A stretch of 64,000 bases of DNA from positions 88,816 through 152,815 of the forward strand of contig NZ_JANQTA010000018.1 of NCBI RefSeq assembly GCF_028278985.1, in the 5' to 3' direction. The notes under the pieces were generated by a model. The model had not been told where the DNA came from, made no database searches, and saw only the letters and a program-made list of their open reading frames with translations. The translations under genes and the position numbers were made by a program. Positions 47,938 through 56,622 of the stretch are shown here, piece by piece (position 1 is the stretch's first letter; each line of letters opens with the position of its first letter). Origin of the DNA: Candidatus Nitrosopumilus sp. Its GTDB lineage: Archaea; Thermoproteota; Nitrososphaeria; Nitrososphaerales; Nitrosopumilaceae.

Positions 47938-47984
47938 AACCAAGTGTTACTTGGTTAACCTACTATTTTTTAATGGTTAACCAA
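47938..47984. promoter_or_regulatory. Overlapping dyads upstream of the rpl3 operon TATA box
   Basis: TTGGTTAACC (47951-47960)-N14-GGTTAACCAA (47975-47984), and AACCAAGT-GTT-ACTTGGTT (47938-47956); minus-strand TATA-like GGTTTAATA at 47933-47941. Confidence 0.7.
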
Positions 47985-47997
47985 CTGTGCCTAAAAT

Positions 47998-48108
47998 TTA
48001 TGGTTGAAGCAATTCTGTTGTAATGTTGTAAATTGTGTACGCTCCAATAATAATTCCAACTACACCCATTCCGATAGCTAACAATAAAAAATTCTTTTTT
48101 TCAGCCAT
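47998..48108 (-). CDS. Small single-TM protein (36 aa)
   Basis: MAEKKNFLLLAIGMGVVGIIIGAYTIYNITTELLQP; starts 4 nt after the SPOUT gene stop. Confidence 0.6.
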   Translation of the reverse strand: MAEKKNFLLLAIGMGVVGIIIGAYTIYNITTELLQP

Positions 48109-48112
48109 TAGA

Positions 48113-48922
48113 TCACATTCTTTGAGAATTAATAATTGCCAATGTTCCTAAAAGTGCTTCTTCTAATCTGACAGTTTCTGTTGCTTGATCTGGGAAAAAA
48201 TTCAATGATTTTGCATTTTGAACATTTTTCATCTTGCCACCTAATATCTCATGAACTCCTTTTTCAGGAGAACCAAACACCAAGAGAGTTTCTTCATTAG
48301 ATTTTACATATTTTGTAAGTTGTTCTCTTGTTGCAATTTTTCCTTTTCGTGATGTAATGATGATGTTGCCTTTCCATTCATTCATTAATGAAAAAAGATT
48401 TGCTCTCTCTTTTACAGAATATCCCCAATATTTTAAAATCTCTGACTTGTTAATTTCTTTCACTGATAATTTTGGATGGCCTTCTTTGAATTGAACTGTA
48501 ACTCTTTTTCCAATAGGTGTTTTTCCAAAGAATGGAACCAGTTGATTTATTCCAACATCAACAAATCGTTTACCTTTTACGCTAATTACAATTCCTTCTC
48601 TGATATCTCCTTGTTTGATTTTTTTTGAATTTGCAGGGGTTACGTGGCTTGCAATTCTTAATGGTTGCAAAACTCCTGCAAATTTCAAATCATTCATTTT
48701 TGGAAACAGTCTTTTTCTCAAGAATTGTGGTGTTTCTAAATATTTTAGAATCATAACCATTAGATTTCCGTCTTGTTTATTTTGACCCTCTTGGTAAACA
48801 TAGATTGTATCAATTTTAAAAATCGCACATGCACGTGCCAATACTGAAATTTTTCTAGTTTTGTCTATTTTTAGGGATTCATCAGAAAGTGATGATTCAG
48901 GAATTGCTACTGATAGTTTCAA
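48113..48922 (-). CDS. SPOUT-superfamily putative RNA methyltransferase (DUF171-like)
   Basis: LSVAIPESSLSDESLKIDKTRKISVLARACAIFKIDTIYVY; LLVFGSPEKGVHEI; next to rpl3 as in other archaea. Confidence 0.85.
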   Translation of the reverse strand: MKLSVAIPESSLSDESLKIDKTRKISVLARACAIFKIDTIYVYQEGQNKQDGNLMVMILKYLETPQFLRKRLFPKMNDLKFAGVLQPLRIASHVTPANSKKIKQGDIREGIVISVKGKRFVDVGINQLVPFFGKTPIGKRVTVQFKEGHPKLSVKEINKSEILKYWGYSVKERANLFSLMNEWKGNIIITSRKGKIATREQLTKYVKSNEETLLVFGSPEKGVHEILGGKMKNVQNAKSLNFFPDQATETVRLEEALLGTLAIINSQRM

Positions 48923-48953
48923 TGTTATCTAGTCTCACAAGTAGTTAATAGAT

Positions 48954-49691
48954 TTAGTTTTGATTGTGTGGGTATTTTTCTTTAGCAGTTTTTGCATAGT
49001 TTGCAATCTGCTCGTCTGAAACTATTTCATACAATCCTGTTTCAGTTTTAATCTGAGCCATTCTAATTTGACTTGAATTTTCTTTGTCTTCACTTGCAAG
49101 ATAAATTCCTGCAGAGGCCAATACAGCTGCATCATCTAATGAAAGATCTTTACTGTAAGTTTTCTCTAAGAAATCTGTTACCTGATCTGAACCAGAACCA
49201 ATTGCAATAGCATCATATGAAATGTAAGTTCCACTAGGATCAGTCAAAAACAATTGCGGCGTTTTGTTAACTACTCCACCTAAAATCAAAGCAACACCAA
49301 AAGGTCTTACTCCTGCATATTGTGTATATTGTTGAGATTGATCTGCTAGATGTTTTGCAATTGTTTCAACTTCAACTGCTTCATCGTAAATCATTTTGTT
49401 ACTTTGTGAGAAAAATCGTGCATTGTCGACTTGACTTCTTGCATCTGGGATGTATCCAGCAGCTGCAACCCCTACATGATCATCAATTTGGAAAATCTTT
49501 TGAGCAACATCTGAAATTTGTAATTTTCTAGTTTTTTCTTCTACTGCAATGACTATTCCATCTTTACATTTTACTCCAACAGCAATAGTCCCTCTTCTGA
49601 CTGTTTCAATAGCATATTCTACTTGGTATAGTCTACCGTCTGGTGAGAATACGGTAATTGCTCTATCGTAACCTTGTTGTGCAGGAAGCAT
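48954..49691 (-). CDS. psmA: Proteasome alpha subunit
   Basis: GYDRAITVFSPDGRLYQVEYAIETVRRGTIAVGVK. Confidence 0.97.
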   Translation of the reverse strand: MLPAQQGYDRAITVFSPDGRLYQVEYAIETVRRGTIAVGVKCKDGIVIAVEEKTRKLQISDVAQKIFQIDDHVGVAAAGYIPDARSQVDNARFFSQSNKMIYDEAVEVETIAKHLADQSQQYTQYAGVRPFGVALILGGVVNKTPQLFLTDPSGTYISYDAIAIGSGSDQVTDFLEKTYSKDLSLDDAAVLASAGIYLASEDKENSSQIRMAQIKTETGLYEIVSDEQIANYAKTAKEKYPHNQN

Positions 49692-49831
49692 TTAATTCAA
49701 ATGCTTTTGAAGTTTAATTTAAAGTCTGCTCATAATCTGAAATCAATATTTTCAAGATCGGAGCCTGAAAAGAACTGTTTTCCCACTATTTTCTTCGATC
49801 TCTTAAGTAATATTTTGACGTAATCAATGGA

Positions 49832-50224
49832 ATGAATTTTGAAAACCTCTTAACGAGAATAATGAATTCAGATGTTAACATCAGACATAGCATCGTTACA
49901 GATGCTGACGGAAACATACTTGCAACAAATCATCGCGAAGGTGTGACAAATTATCTGTCACCAGAAGAAACTGCAGCTTCATTACAAAGAGCTGCAAGTT
50001 CTTGGAAAGGAAGAAAGGAATTAAGACCAAAAATTGGAGATGGACTATATGCAGTGGCTGCTTTTGAAAAAATTACAAGAATGACTTTTCCTTTAGGGAA
50101 TGATCATTTAATTTTTGTAAGCATGGGCTCTGATACAGTTCGAGCGGATATGCATGAAGGTGGTCAGAAACAAATTGTTGAACATGTGTTAAACATTTTG
50201 AGTCGTGACCCCACCAAAGAATAA
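49832..50224 (+). CDS. Thaumarchaeal hypothetical protein, roadblock/profilin-like fold suspected
   Basis: SIVTDADGNILATNHREGVTNYLSPEETAASLQRAASSW...DHLIFVSMGSDT. Confidence 0.65.
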   Translation: MNFENLLTRIMNSDVNIRHSIVTDADGNILATNHREGVTNYLSPEETAASLQRAASSWKGRKELRPKIGDGLYAVAAFEKITRMTFPLGNDHLIFVSMGSDTVRADMHEGGQKQIVEHVLNILSRDPTKE

Positions 50225-50298
50225 CCTGAATAGTAATTATTCCCATTTTTTTTGTTTTCAAATGAAAGGTTAATTTTGTCTAGTGATTGTTTTATGGT

Positions 50299-50718
50299 AT
50301 GGAATTCCAAATAGAGTTTTCTGGACATGAAAATATTCGTTCAAATCACCAAAAAACAATTGAAATTACTAAAGAATCTCATCTAACTCCTCAAGGTGAT
50401 TGTATTGTTGGTGTTAATGCTACATCCAGTTGTGCTGATTTACCAGAAGAATTAAAACAAAAATTAAAAAATCCTAATTCAAAAATCATTTTCTCTATAG
50501 GTGTAGATGATGAAGAGTTTGTTGTAATTGGCAGAGGACATCCTGACTTGATATTGACTCATCAAGATGACATTGTAATTAGAAAAAGTGATTTTATTTG
50601 TCCTAGAACGCTTGCAATAAAATGTGATAAAGCATCTGATTTAGTTCCTAGAAAAATGATCTCTTTATTACAAAACCCTTTGGCAAAAGGAATTTTCACT
50701 ATCAAAGTTGAAGAATAA
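50299..50718 (+). CDS. DUF371-family protein
   Basis: FSGHENIRSNHQKTIEITKESHLTPQGDCIVGVNATSSCADLPEELK. Confidence 0.8.
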   Translation: MEFQIEFSGHENIRSNHQKTIEITKESHLTPQGDCIVGVNATSSCADLPEELKQKLKNPNSKIIFSIGVDDEEFVVIGRGHPDLILTHQDDIVIRKSDFICPRTLAIKCDKASDLVPRKMISLLQNPLAKGIFTIKVEE

Positions 50719-50754
50719 TGAGACAATTTTATACTCTATTTCTTTAGTTCAACT

Positions 50755-50874
50755 ATGGGAAAAAAGACCAATTTTTTCATTTTAGTTCCTTTAGCAACTT
50801 TTGCTGCAATAATCATCGGATTTGGAATGTATAATACAATTTGTAAAAATTCAAACATTCCAATTAGTTGTTAA
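50755..50874 (+). CDS. Small single-TM protein (39 aa)
   Basis: MGKKTNFFILVPLATFAAIIIGFGMYNTICKNSNIPISC. Confidence 0.5.
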   Translation: MGKKTNFFILVPLATFAAIIIGFGMYNTICKNSNIPISC

Positions 50875-50889
50875 AAAAAGAAAGTTTGA

Positions 50890-51273
50890 TTAGCAGTTTG
50901 CTAATGTTTGCCAAACTCCGATAACATTACCTTCAGTATCAGAAACTCTGGCGTACAAACCAAATTCTCCTACTTTGATTGATGGCATGACAATTTTTCC
51001 TCCTGCCGATTCAATCTTTTTTAGATGTTCTTCTACTGAGGGAACATCAATTACGATTACTGGATGCGGTCCTGTAGGATCTTTTGGAAGCATTCCTCCG
51101 TTGATGGCCCCTGGTTCAGTAGGTTTCATCTTCTCATCGGTAGGAGTGGTTGTTACCAAATGATAATCCATTTCTGGGAATTTGTTAATCTGCCACCCAA
51201 AAACATCTTCATAGAACTTTTGTGCTCTACTTTGATCATCATATGGTATTTCAAAGTGTACTACTTTGTTCAT
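50890..51273 (-). CDS. VOC/glyoxalase-family protein
   Basis: VVHFEIPYDDQSRAQKFYEDVFGWQINKFPEMDYHLV; YARVSDTEGNVIGVWQ. Confidence 0.9.
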   Translation of the reverse strand: MNKVVHFEIPYDDQSRAQKFYEDVFGWQINKFPEMDYHLVTTTPTDEKMKPTEPGAINGGMLPKDPTGPHPVIVIDVPSVEEHLKKIESAGGKIVMPSIKVGEFGLYARVSDTEGNVIGVWQTLANC

Positions 51274-51521
51274 AAATCATATAAATTACTGATAACTGAT
51301 AACTTTTTTTCCAGATTTTAATTCAAAGTAGTTTTCTTTTGTTTACACCAGCATTTGGGAGAGCATTGAAATTTTTGAGTTTTTTGATACATGATTAATG
51401 TTTGAATGCATTTTTAGCATAACTAGATGTGTATATTCATAAAAAACATACAGTAAAAACAATGCTTTGGTAAAATCTGGTTTAGCACGATTCTCTTAAA
51501 TCATTACATTCTTTTCATTTT

Positions 51522-51863
51522 ATGGTAAAACCTACCATTGAATTACCTATTTCAAAAAAACCAACTGATGCAGAATTAAAAAAATTGAAAGATTATTTTA
51601 AAGAAATGCCTGTTAGTGAAATTCTTACTGGGCTTAAATTTGCAAAAAATAGGTGGTCTGCAAAAGATGCTGGCACTTTAAAAGTTGGAAGAAAAAGCAT
51701 TATTCAAAAAGAAGTTCATTCTGTAACTACAGAGCAAGCTCAATGGAGATTAAAAAATTGGAAAATGATGATTGCTAACTATAGAAGACGTGGTTATAGC
51801 TACCCAACAATTTCTCGAATTAAAAAAATCCTAATTCAAAAAAGTAAAAAGAAATCTAAGTGA
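51522..51863 (+). CDS. Hypothetical basic protein
   Basis: 113-aa ORF. Confidence 0.6.
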   Translation: MVKPTIELPISKKPTDAELKKLKDYFKEMPVSEILTGLKFAKNRWSAKDAGTLKVGRKSIIQKEVHSVTTEQAQWRLKNWKMMIANYRRRGYSYPTISRIKKILIQKSKKKSK

Positions 51864-52212
51864 ATTGAAGATTCCATTTTTTGGACCATCTTCTAATTAG
51901 ATATACTGCTATAGCATATGCAATTCCATTATGAATGATGATAGTTAGAATTGTTAGTTCTGGATTATTTCCTAAAATCGCATAACCCCAATCAAACCCT
52001 GTTTCCTCTGAGAATACTCTTTCATTATACACTGAAGTTTCATCAAGAGGATTTACAACTGCTTGAACTCCTGTTGAAATTGCACCAAAAACAATGAAAA
52101 TCAAAAGATACCATCGTAATCTTTTCACTCTGTAGGATGCAACAATATCCATTATTGGAATAAAACAAAATATGGTTTGCCATGTAAGACTTACAGGACC
52201 TTTTGCAGGCAT
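51856..52212 (-). CDS. Hypothetical membrane protein
   Basis: 118 aa with 3 hydrophobic segments. Confidence 0.6.
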   Translation of the reverse strand: MPAKGPVSLTWQTIFCFIPIMDIVASYRVKRLRWYLLIFIVFGAISTGVQAVVNPLDETSVYNERVFSEETGFDWGYAILGNNPELTILTIIIHNGIAYAIAVYLIRRWSKKWNLQFT

Positions 52213-52269
52213 GGTGGTATGAATTTATGATTCCTATTTAGGATTACTAACAAATTCTTTGAACGAAAA

Positions 52270-52638
52270 TTATTGTATCCATCCACGCTGTGTTAATTTT
52301 TCAACACTTGAAGATTTCACACATGCAGGTTCTCCTGAAATTTTGAAAACTAGTTCCATTGATTCTTTACATTGGATTTCTGTTGGTGCTACTCCTTGTT
52401 TGATCTGTTTGTGAGGTGCCAAATTCATTATATCTTCTTGCTCTGGTTCCGTGTCTTCTGATTTCATTGATAATTCTTCAGTTAACTCAACAGTTTTTTC
52501 TTCAGCAGGTGCTTTGTTTTTTTCACCAGTAGTCATTGAAAATGTCTCTTCTAATTCTACTGTTTTATCTTCTGAAAAAGCAAGAGGCATACTAAACAGA
52601 ATCATAATTGAAAATAATGAAATTCCAAGTTTTCTCAT
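52270..52638 (-). CDS. Secreted hypothetical protein
   Basis: Signal peptide MRKLGISLFSIMILFSMPLAFSED; repeated KTVELEETFSM / KTVELTEELSM. Confidence 0.6.
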   Translation of the reverse strand: MRKLGISLFSIMILFSMPLAFSEDKTVELEETFSMTTGEKNKAPAEEKTVELTEELSMKSEDTEPEQEDIMNLAPHKQIKQGVAPTEIQCKESMELVFKISGEPACVKSSSVEKLTQRGWIQ

Positions 52639-52705
52639 TATTCTAAAAAAATCTCTCTAGTTTAAAAAGATGTTTTGATCTATAATTTAGATTATTTTGT
52701 AAATT

Positions 52706-53356
52706 CTAAATGAAAATGTCTGTTTTCTTCTCTACAATTTGTTGTTTCAAACTGTCTGGAACATCTGGAATTGTGGATTTTGTTTGTCCTGCAATAACAC
52801 TGTGTGCTTCTTCTAAGATTGCAAGAGTATCTGCATTGGTTTCTGTTCCTACATTGAATGAGTCTTCTAATCCTACTGAAGATCCTGACATAACGTCTCC
52901 AAGAATTTGTGAAAGATCTTGCATTGATGCGTTAGCCTCAGGCATAATTCCACTTAATGATGGACTTAGTCCTTTGATAATTGACATACATGGACTAAGT
53001 GTTACCACTACATCTCCTAATTCTGATACTGTATCTAATCTGAGTTTGATTTGCTCCATGGATAATTTTGCTCCACTGACCATGTTTTTCATTTTTCTTA
53101 CTTGGGCTAATTCCCCTGCATAGGCTTGAGCATAACCATTTTTGTTATTTTTTTGAGCATTTACTATTTTTTCAAAAATTGTATCATGTTTTTTCTGTAA
53201 TTTTTCATTAATTCCTTCTAGTTTTGATATCTGAAATTGTAATTTTTTCTGTGCAAAATCTATCTTGTTTTTTAGAGGCTCATCCGGCTTTACTTTGCCC
53301 ATTACTTTTTGAGAAATGCTTTCCCCACCTGCATTTGTCCAAGAATTGCTTAACAT
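52706..53356 (-). CDS. cdvB: ESCRT-III (Snf7)-like cell division protein, CdvB family
   Basis: ISQKVMGKVKPDEPLKNKIDFAQKKLQFQISKLEGINEKLQKKHDTIFEKIVNAQ...YAGELAQVRKMKNMVSGAKLSMEQIKLRLDTVSELGDVV. Confidence 0.78.
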   Translation of the reverse strand: MLSNSWTNAGGESISQKVMGKVKPDEPLKNKIDFAQKKLQFQISKLEGINEKLQKKHDTIFEKIVNAQKNNKNGYAQAYAGELAQVRKMKNMVSGAKLSMEQIKLRLDTVSELGDVVVTLSPCMSIIKGLSPSLSGIMPEANASMQDLSQILGDVMSGSSVGLEDSFNVGTETNADTLAILEEAHSVIAGQTKSTIPDVPDSLKQQIVEKKTDIFI

Positions 53357-53403
53357 CCCTAAATTTCCTCATTCTGGCTCCAAATTTTTCTTTTAAAGAA
53401 ATT

Positions 53404-53450
53404 TGTAACCACAACTAGTGTCACTGGAGTGACAGATAACCGTGGTTACA
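53404..53450. repeat. Nested inverted repeat upstream of the cdvB-like gene
   Basis: Outer TGTAACCAC (53404-53412)/GTGGTTACA (53442-53450), inner TGTCAC-TGGA-GTGACA (53419-53434). Confidence 0.7.
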
Positions 53451-54551
53451 TTATCCAAAGGTATATGTGAATATCTGAAAGCCTTTTCCTACGACATTGA
53501 TTTCCAACTCATGAGTTGAACTTTCATCACTGCTAATGATATTGTATAGGTTTGGTTCAGACACTGAAAGCATACTTGATGATGATAAGTCAGAACCCAA
53601 ATATTTTGGAGGTATGGGTTTTCCGTCAAGTAAAATTTCCAATTCAGCATCTCCCTCAGTAACGATGTTTACCTCTTTTGCATTATACAATAGTTTGATT
53701 GAACCTGTCTCTGAAACTAGTTCCATACTGTCATCATAATTCTTCCATTGTCCTACTGGGTAGAAATTATGCAAATTAATTTTATCAGGTTCTGAATATG
53801 TCACAATTTGCCCTGGTTGAAATCCTTCTTCACTTCCTAATTGATTTCTATTTTGTGCAAACTTGTAACCAAAATACAATTCTGGAGTTCTAAACAATGA
53901 ATGCTCAAACTCTTCAATATCTACTAATGATGCAGCAGATGCAAATTGAATTCCCATTGCTTCAGATCTTTCTTTTAGCAACTGCTGAATAATTTTTTCA
54001 GTTTCTTGATATGCTCCTTCTCCAATATGATCATATCTGATATATCCTTCATGATCTGCAATGTATTTTCTTGGCCAGTATCTGTTTTCAAATGCCTTCC
54101 AAGTTTCCATATCATTATCCATTACAACAGGATAATTGATTCCATGTTTGTCAATTGACATTTGTACATTGTCTGGATTTTTTTCAAATTCAAATTCAGG
54201 TGAATGAATTCCAACAATTAACAATCCCTGATCTGAATATTTATCATCCCATGCAGTAATGTATGGTAAAGTTCTGATGCAGTTAATGCAACTGTATGTC
54301 CATATATCATATAGTACAACTTTACCTTCAACCTCTTTTTCTAATTGTTCAGGTGTAGTATTGAGATAATGTGCAATTCCCACCAAATCTGGTGCCATTT
54401 TGAACCTAGATTTGTCAATTTTACTGATAGTTTCACCAATGGTACTGGTCTGAACCTCTTCATCAAAGGTTGAAAAAACAATACTCATGATTCCAACCGC
54501 AGTTGTAATTGCAATTCCTAAAATCAACGCAGTCTTAAATTCACTTTTCAT
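53451..54551 (-). CDS. Membrane-anchored thioredoxin-like redoxin (DipZ/TlpA-like)
   Basis: VVLYDIWTYSCINCIRTLPYITAWDDKYSDQGLLIVGIHSPEFEFEKNPDNVQ; beta-rich C-terminal domain. Confidence 0.85.
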   Translation of the reverse strand: MKSEFKTALILGIAITTAVGIMSIVFSTFDEEVQTSTIGETISKIDKSRFKMAPDLVGIAHYLNTTPEQLEKEVEGKVVLYDIWTYSCINCIRTLPYITAWDDKYSDQGLLIVGIHSPEFEFEKNPDNVQMSIDKHGINYPVVMDNDMETWKAFENRYWPRKYIADHEGYIRYDHIGEGAYQETEKIIQQLLKERSEAMGIQFASAASLVDIEEFEHSLFRTPELYFGYKFAQNRNQLGSEEGFQPGQIVTYSEPDKINLHNFYPVGQWKNYDDSMELVSETGSIKLLYNAKEVNIVTEGDAELEILLDGKPIPPKYLGSDLSSSSMLSVSEPNLYNIISSDESSTHELEINVVGKGFQIFTYTFG

Positions 54552-54555
54552 TTTA

Positions 54556-55290
54556 TCACCCTAACAACAATAATTCATTGAGAAGTGGAAAGTTTGCAAT
54601 ATATGCCAACTGATTTGTAAATACCAAACCTCCTAAGACAATTATGAATCCTCCTAAAATTATGTTATAGTATTTTAGATGTTTACTCATTGAACGAATT
54701 AGTCTATTTGCTCTTGAATAAAATATTCCCATTAGAATAAATGGAATTCCTAATCCTAAAGAATAAACCAATAACAAATTAAATGCAACAGATGGTGTAG
54801 TGGCTGCTAAAGTTAGAATAGTTCCAAGTATTGGGCCTACACATGGTGTCCACCCTGCTGCAAAAGCTAATCCAAAAACAAATGACATTGGATAACTGGC
54901 TTTAGATCTTTTTGGAAAGAATTTTTTCTCCATATTTAATTTACTAATCTTTGTTGAAAGAAGCAAAAATGTTCCAAATCCAATTATGATGATTCCTCCT
55001 ACTTGATTGAATCCTTCAATAAATTCTCCAGAAGAAGTTGATAGAACACTGTTAATGATCACTCCAAATGTTGAGAATACTATTGAAAATCCTAACACAA
55101 AAAATATTGAGTTTAGAATTATGTTAGAACGATTAATTGCTACTGTTTTTGAACCATCATTTTGATTTAGTTCTGAAAGAGTGGTCCCTGAAATATATGC
55201 CAAAAACGCTGGAATCATAGGAAGTATGCATGGAGCAGCAAATGATCCAAGCCCTGCAAGTGCAGCAATACCTAATGTGATTTCAGCCAT
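54556..55290 (-). CDS. ccdA: CcdA/DsbD-type cytochrome c biogenesis transmembrane protein
   Basis: GLGSFAAPCILPMIPAFLAYISG; FGLAFAAGWTPCVGPILGTIL. Confidence 0.92.
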   Translation of the reverse strand: MAEITLGIAALAGLGSFAAPCILPMIPAFLAYISGTTLSELNQNDGSKTVAINRSNIILNSIFFVLGFSIVFSTFGVIINSVLSTSSGEFIEGFNQVGGIIIIGFGTFLLLSTKISKLNMEKKFFPKRSKASYPMSFVFGLAFAAGWTPCVGPILGTILTLAATTPSVAFNLLLVYSLGLGIPFILMGIFYSRANRLIRSMSKHLKYYNIILGGFIIVLGGLVFTNQLAYIANFPLLNELLLLG

Positions 55291-55386
55291 GTATCAAAAT
55301 CGTAATTTTTGCTTTAAAGCCTTCTTCCATATCTTTCCCCAATCATTATACAATCGATTTTTAATGGGGTTCTGGGTACTCTAATT

Positions 55387-55491
55387 GTGAACAAGCGTTT
55401 TCTAATTGTAGGCATAGTTTTGGGAATTGTAGTCACAATTGCTGTAGTTATAGGCTCTCCTGCTATAGGTGGCTTTGATGCTATGCGATAA
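55387..55491 (+). CDS. Small single-TM protein (34 aa, GTG start)
   Basis: MNKRFLIVGIVLGIVVTIAVVIGSPAIGGFDAMR. Confidence 0.4.
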   Translation: MNKRFLIVGIVLGIVVTIAVVIGSPAIGGFDAMR

Positions 55492-56622
55492 TCACATGAA
55501 TTTTGTGTAAGCTTTATCAAAAATATCTAGTGTATCATTGATGTGTTTTTCAGTTAGCCATGCAGTGACAGAGACTCTTAGTCTTGCTTGATTTTTTGCT
55601 ACAGTTGGATATCTAATTGGTTGAGCAAATAACCCCTTTTCAAACAAATATTTTCCAAAATCCATCGCTGTTTTTTCTTTTCCAATAATTATTGGAATTA
55701 TGTGTGATGGTGATTTGATTTCAAATCCTATACTCCTAAGTCCTTTTGATAATTTGTTTGTATTTATTTCTAGTTTTTTTCTTTGTTTTTCTCTATTTGA
55801 TGTAATGCGCTTCAGAGAATGTTCTACAAGAAATGATGGAAGTGCTGATGTATAGATAAATGATTTTGATTTATTGATACATAAATCAATAATGTTATTT
55901 TTTGCTGCAATGTATCCTCCGAATGATCCTAATCCTTTACTTAAACTGCTAATATACAAATCAACTTTCTTTGAAACATTAAAGTGACTTGGAGTACCTT
56001 TACCGTCTTTTCCTACAACAAAATCACCGTGAGCATCATCAACAATTGTAATCGCATTGTGTTTTTCTGAAAGATTTGTAATTTGTTTAAGTGATGAAAA
56101 GTCTCCATCCATACTAAAAATTCCTTCAGTTACAATAAACTTGGTTTTTGCTTTTTGTTTTAGTTTCTTTTCTAAATCTAAAATGTCGTTATGTTTGTAA
56201 ATTACAATCTTTGCATCCGATAGTTTACATGCTTCAATTATACTTGCATGGTTTAATTCATCACTGAAAACAATGTCTCCTTTTTTTGCAATAGTTGAGA
56301 TTGCTCCAAGATTTGCCATATAGCCTGTTGGATAAATCAGACTGTTTTGTTGAGACTTGTGTTTTGCAAGAATTTTTTCTAATTTTTTGTAGGATTCATC
56401 ATTTCCTGATACTAGTCTTGAACTTGATTGTAGTTGTTTGTTTGAAATTTTTGTTGATGGAATTCCTAGATAGTCATTTGAAGACAAATTTAGTAGTTTT
56501 TTACCTTTGATAGTAATCTGTGCCCCTAGAGCCTTACCATACCTCAGGGTTCGATATAGATTATTTTTTCTAATTTGCTCTAATTCTGAATCAATAAAAT
56601 CCAGTTTATGCTTTGAGGCCAA
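55492..56622 (-). CDS. bioF: 8-amino-7-oxononanoate synthase
   Basis: LNLSSNDYLGI; VDDAHGDFVVGKDGKGTPSHF; LYISSLSKGLGSFGGYIA. Confidence 0.93.
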   Translation of the reverse strand: MASKHKLDFIDSELEQIRKNNLYRTLRYGKALGAQITIKGKKLLNLSSNDYLGIPSTKISNKQLQSSSRLVSGNDESYKKLEKILAKHKSQQNSLIYPTGYMANLGAISTIAKKGDIVFSDELNHASIIEACKLSDAKIVIYKHNDILDLEKKLKQKAKTKFIVTEGIFSMDGDFSSLKQITNLSEKHNAITIVDDAHGDFVVGKDGKGTPSHFNVSKKVDLYISSLSKGLGSFGGYIAAKNNIIDLCINKSKSFIYTSALPSFLVEHSLKRITSNREKQRKKLEINTNKLSKGLRSIGFEIKSPSHIIPIIIGKEKTAMDFGKYLFEKGLFAQPIRYPTVAKNQARLRVSVTAWLTEKHINDTLDIFDKAYTKFM

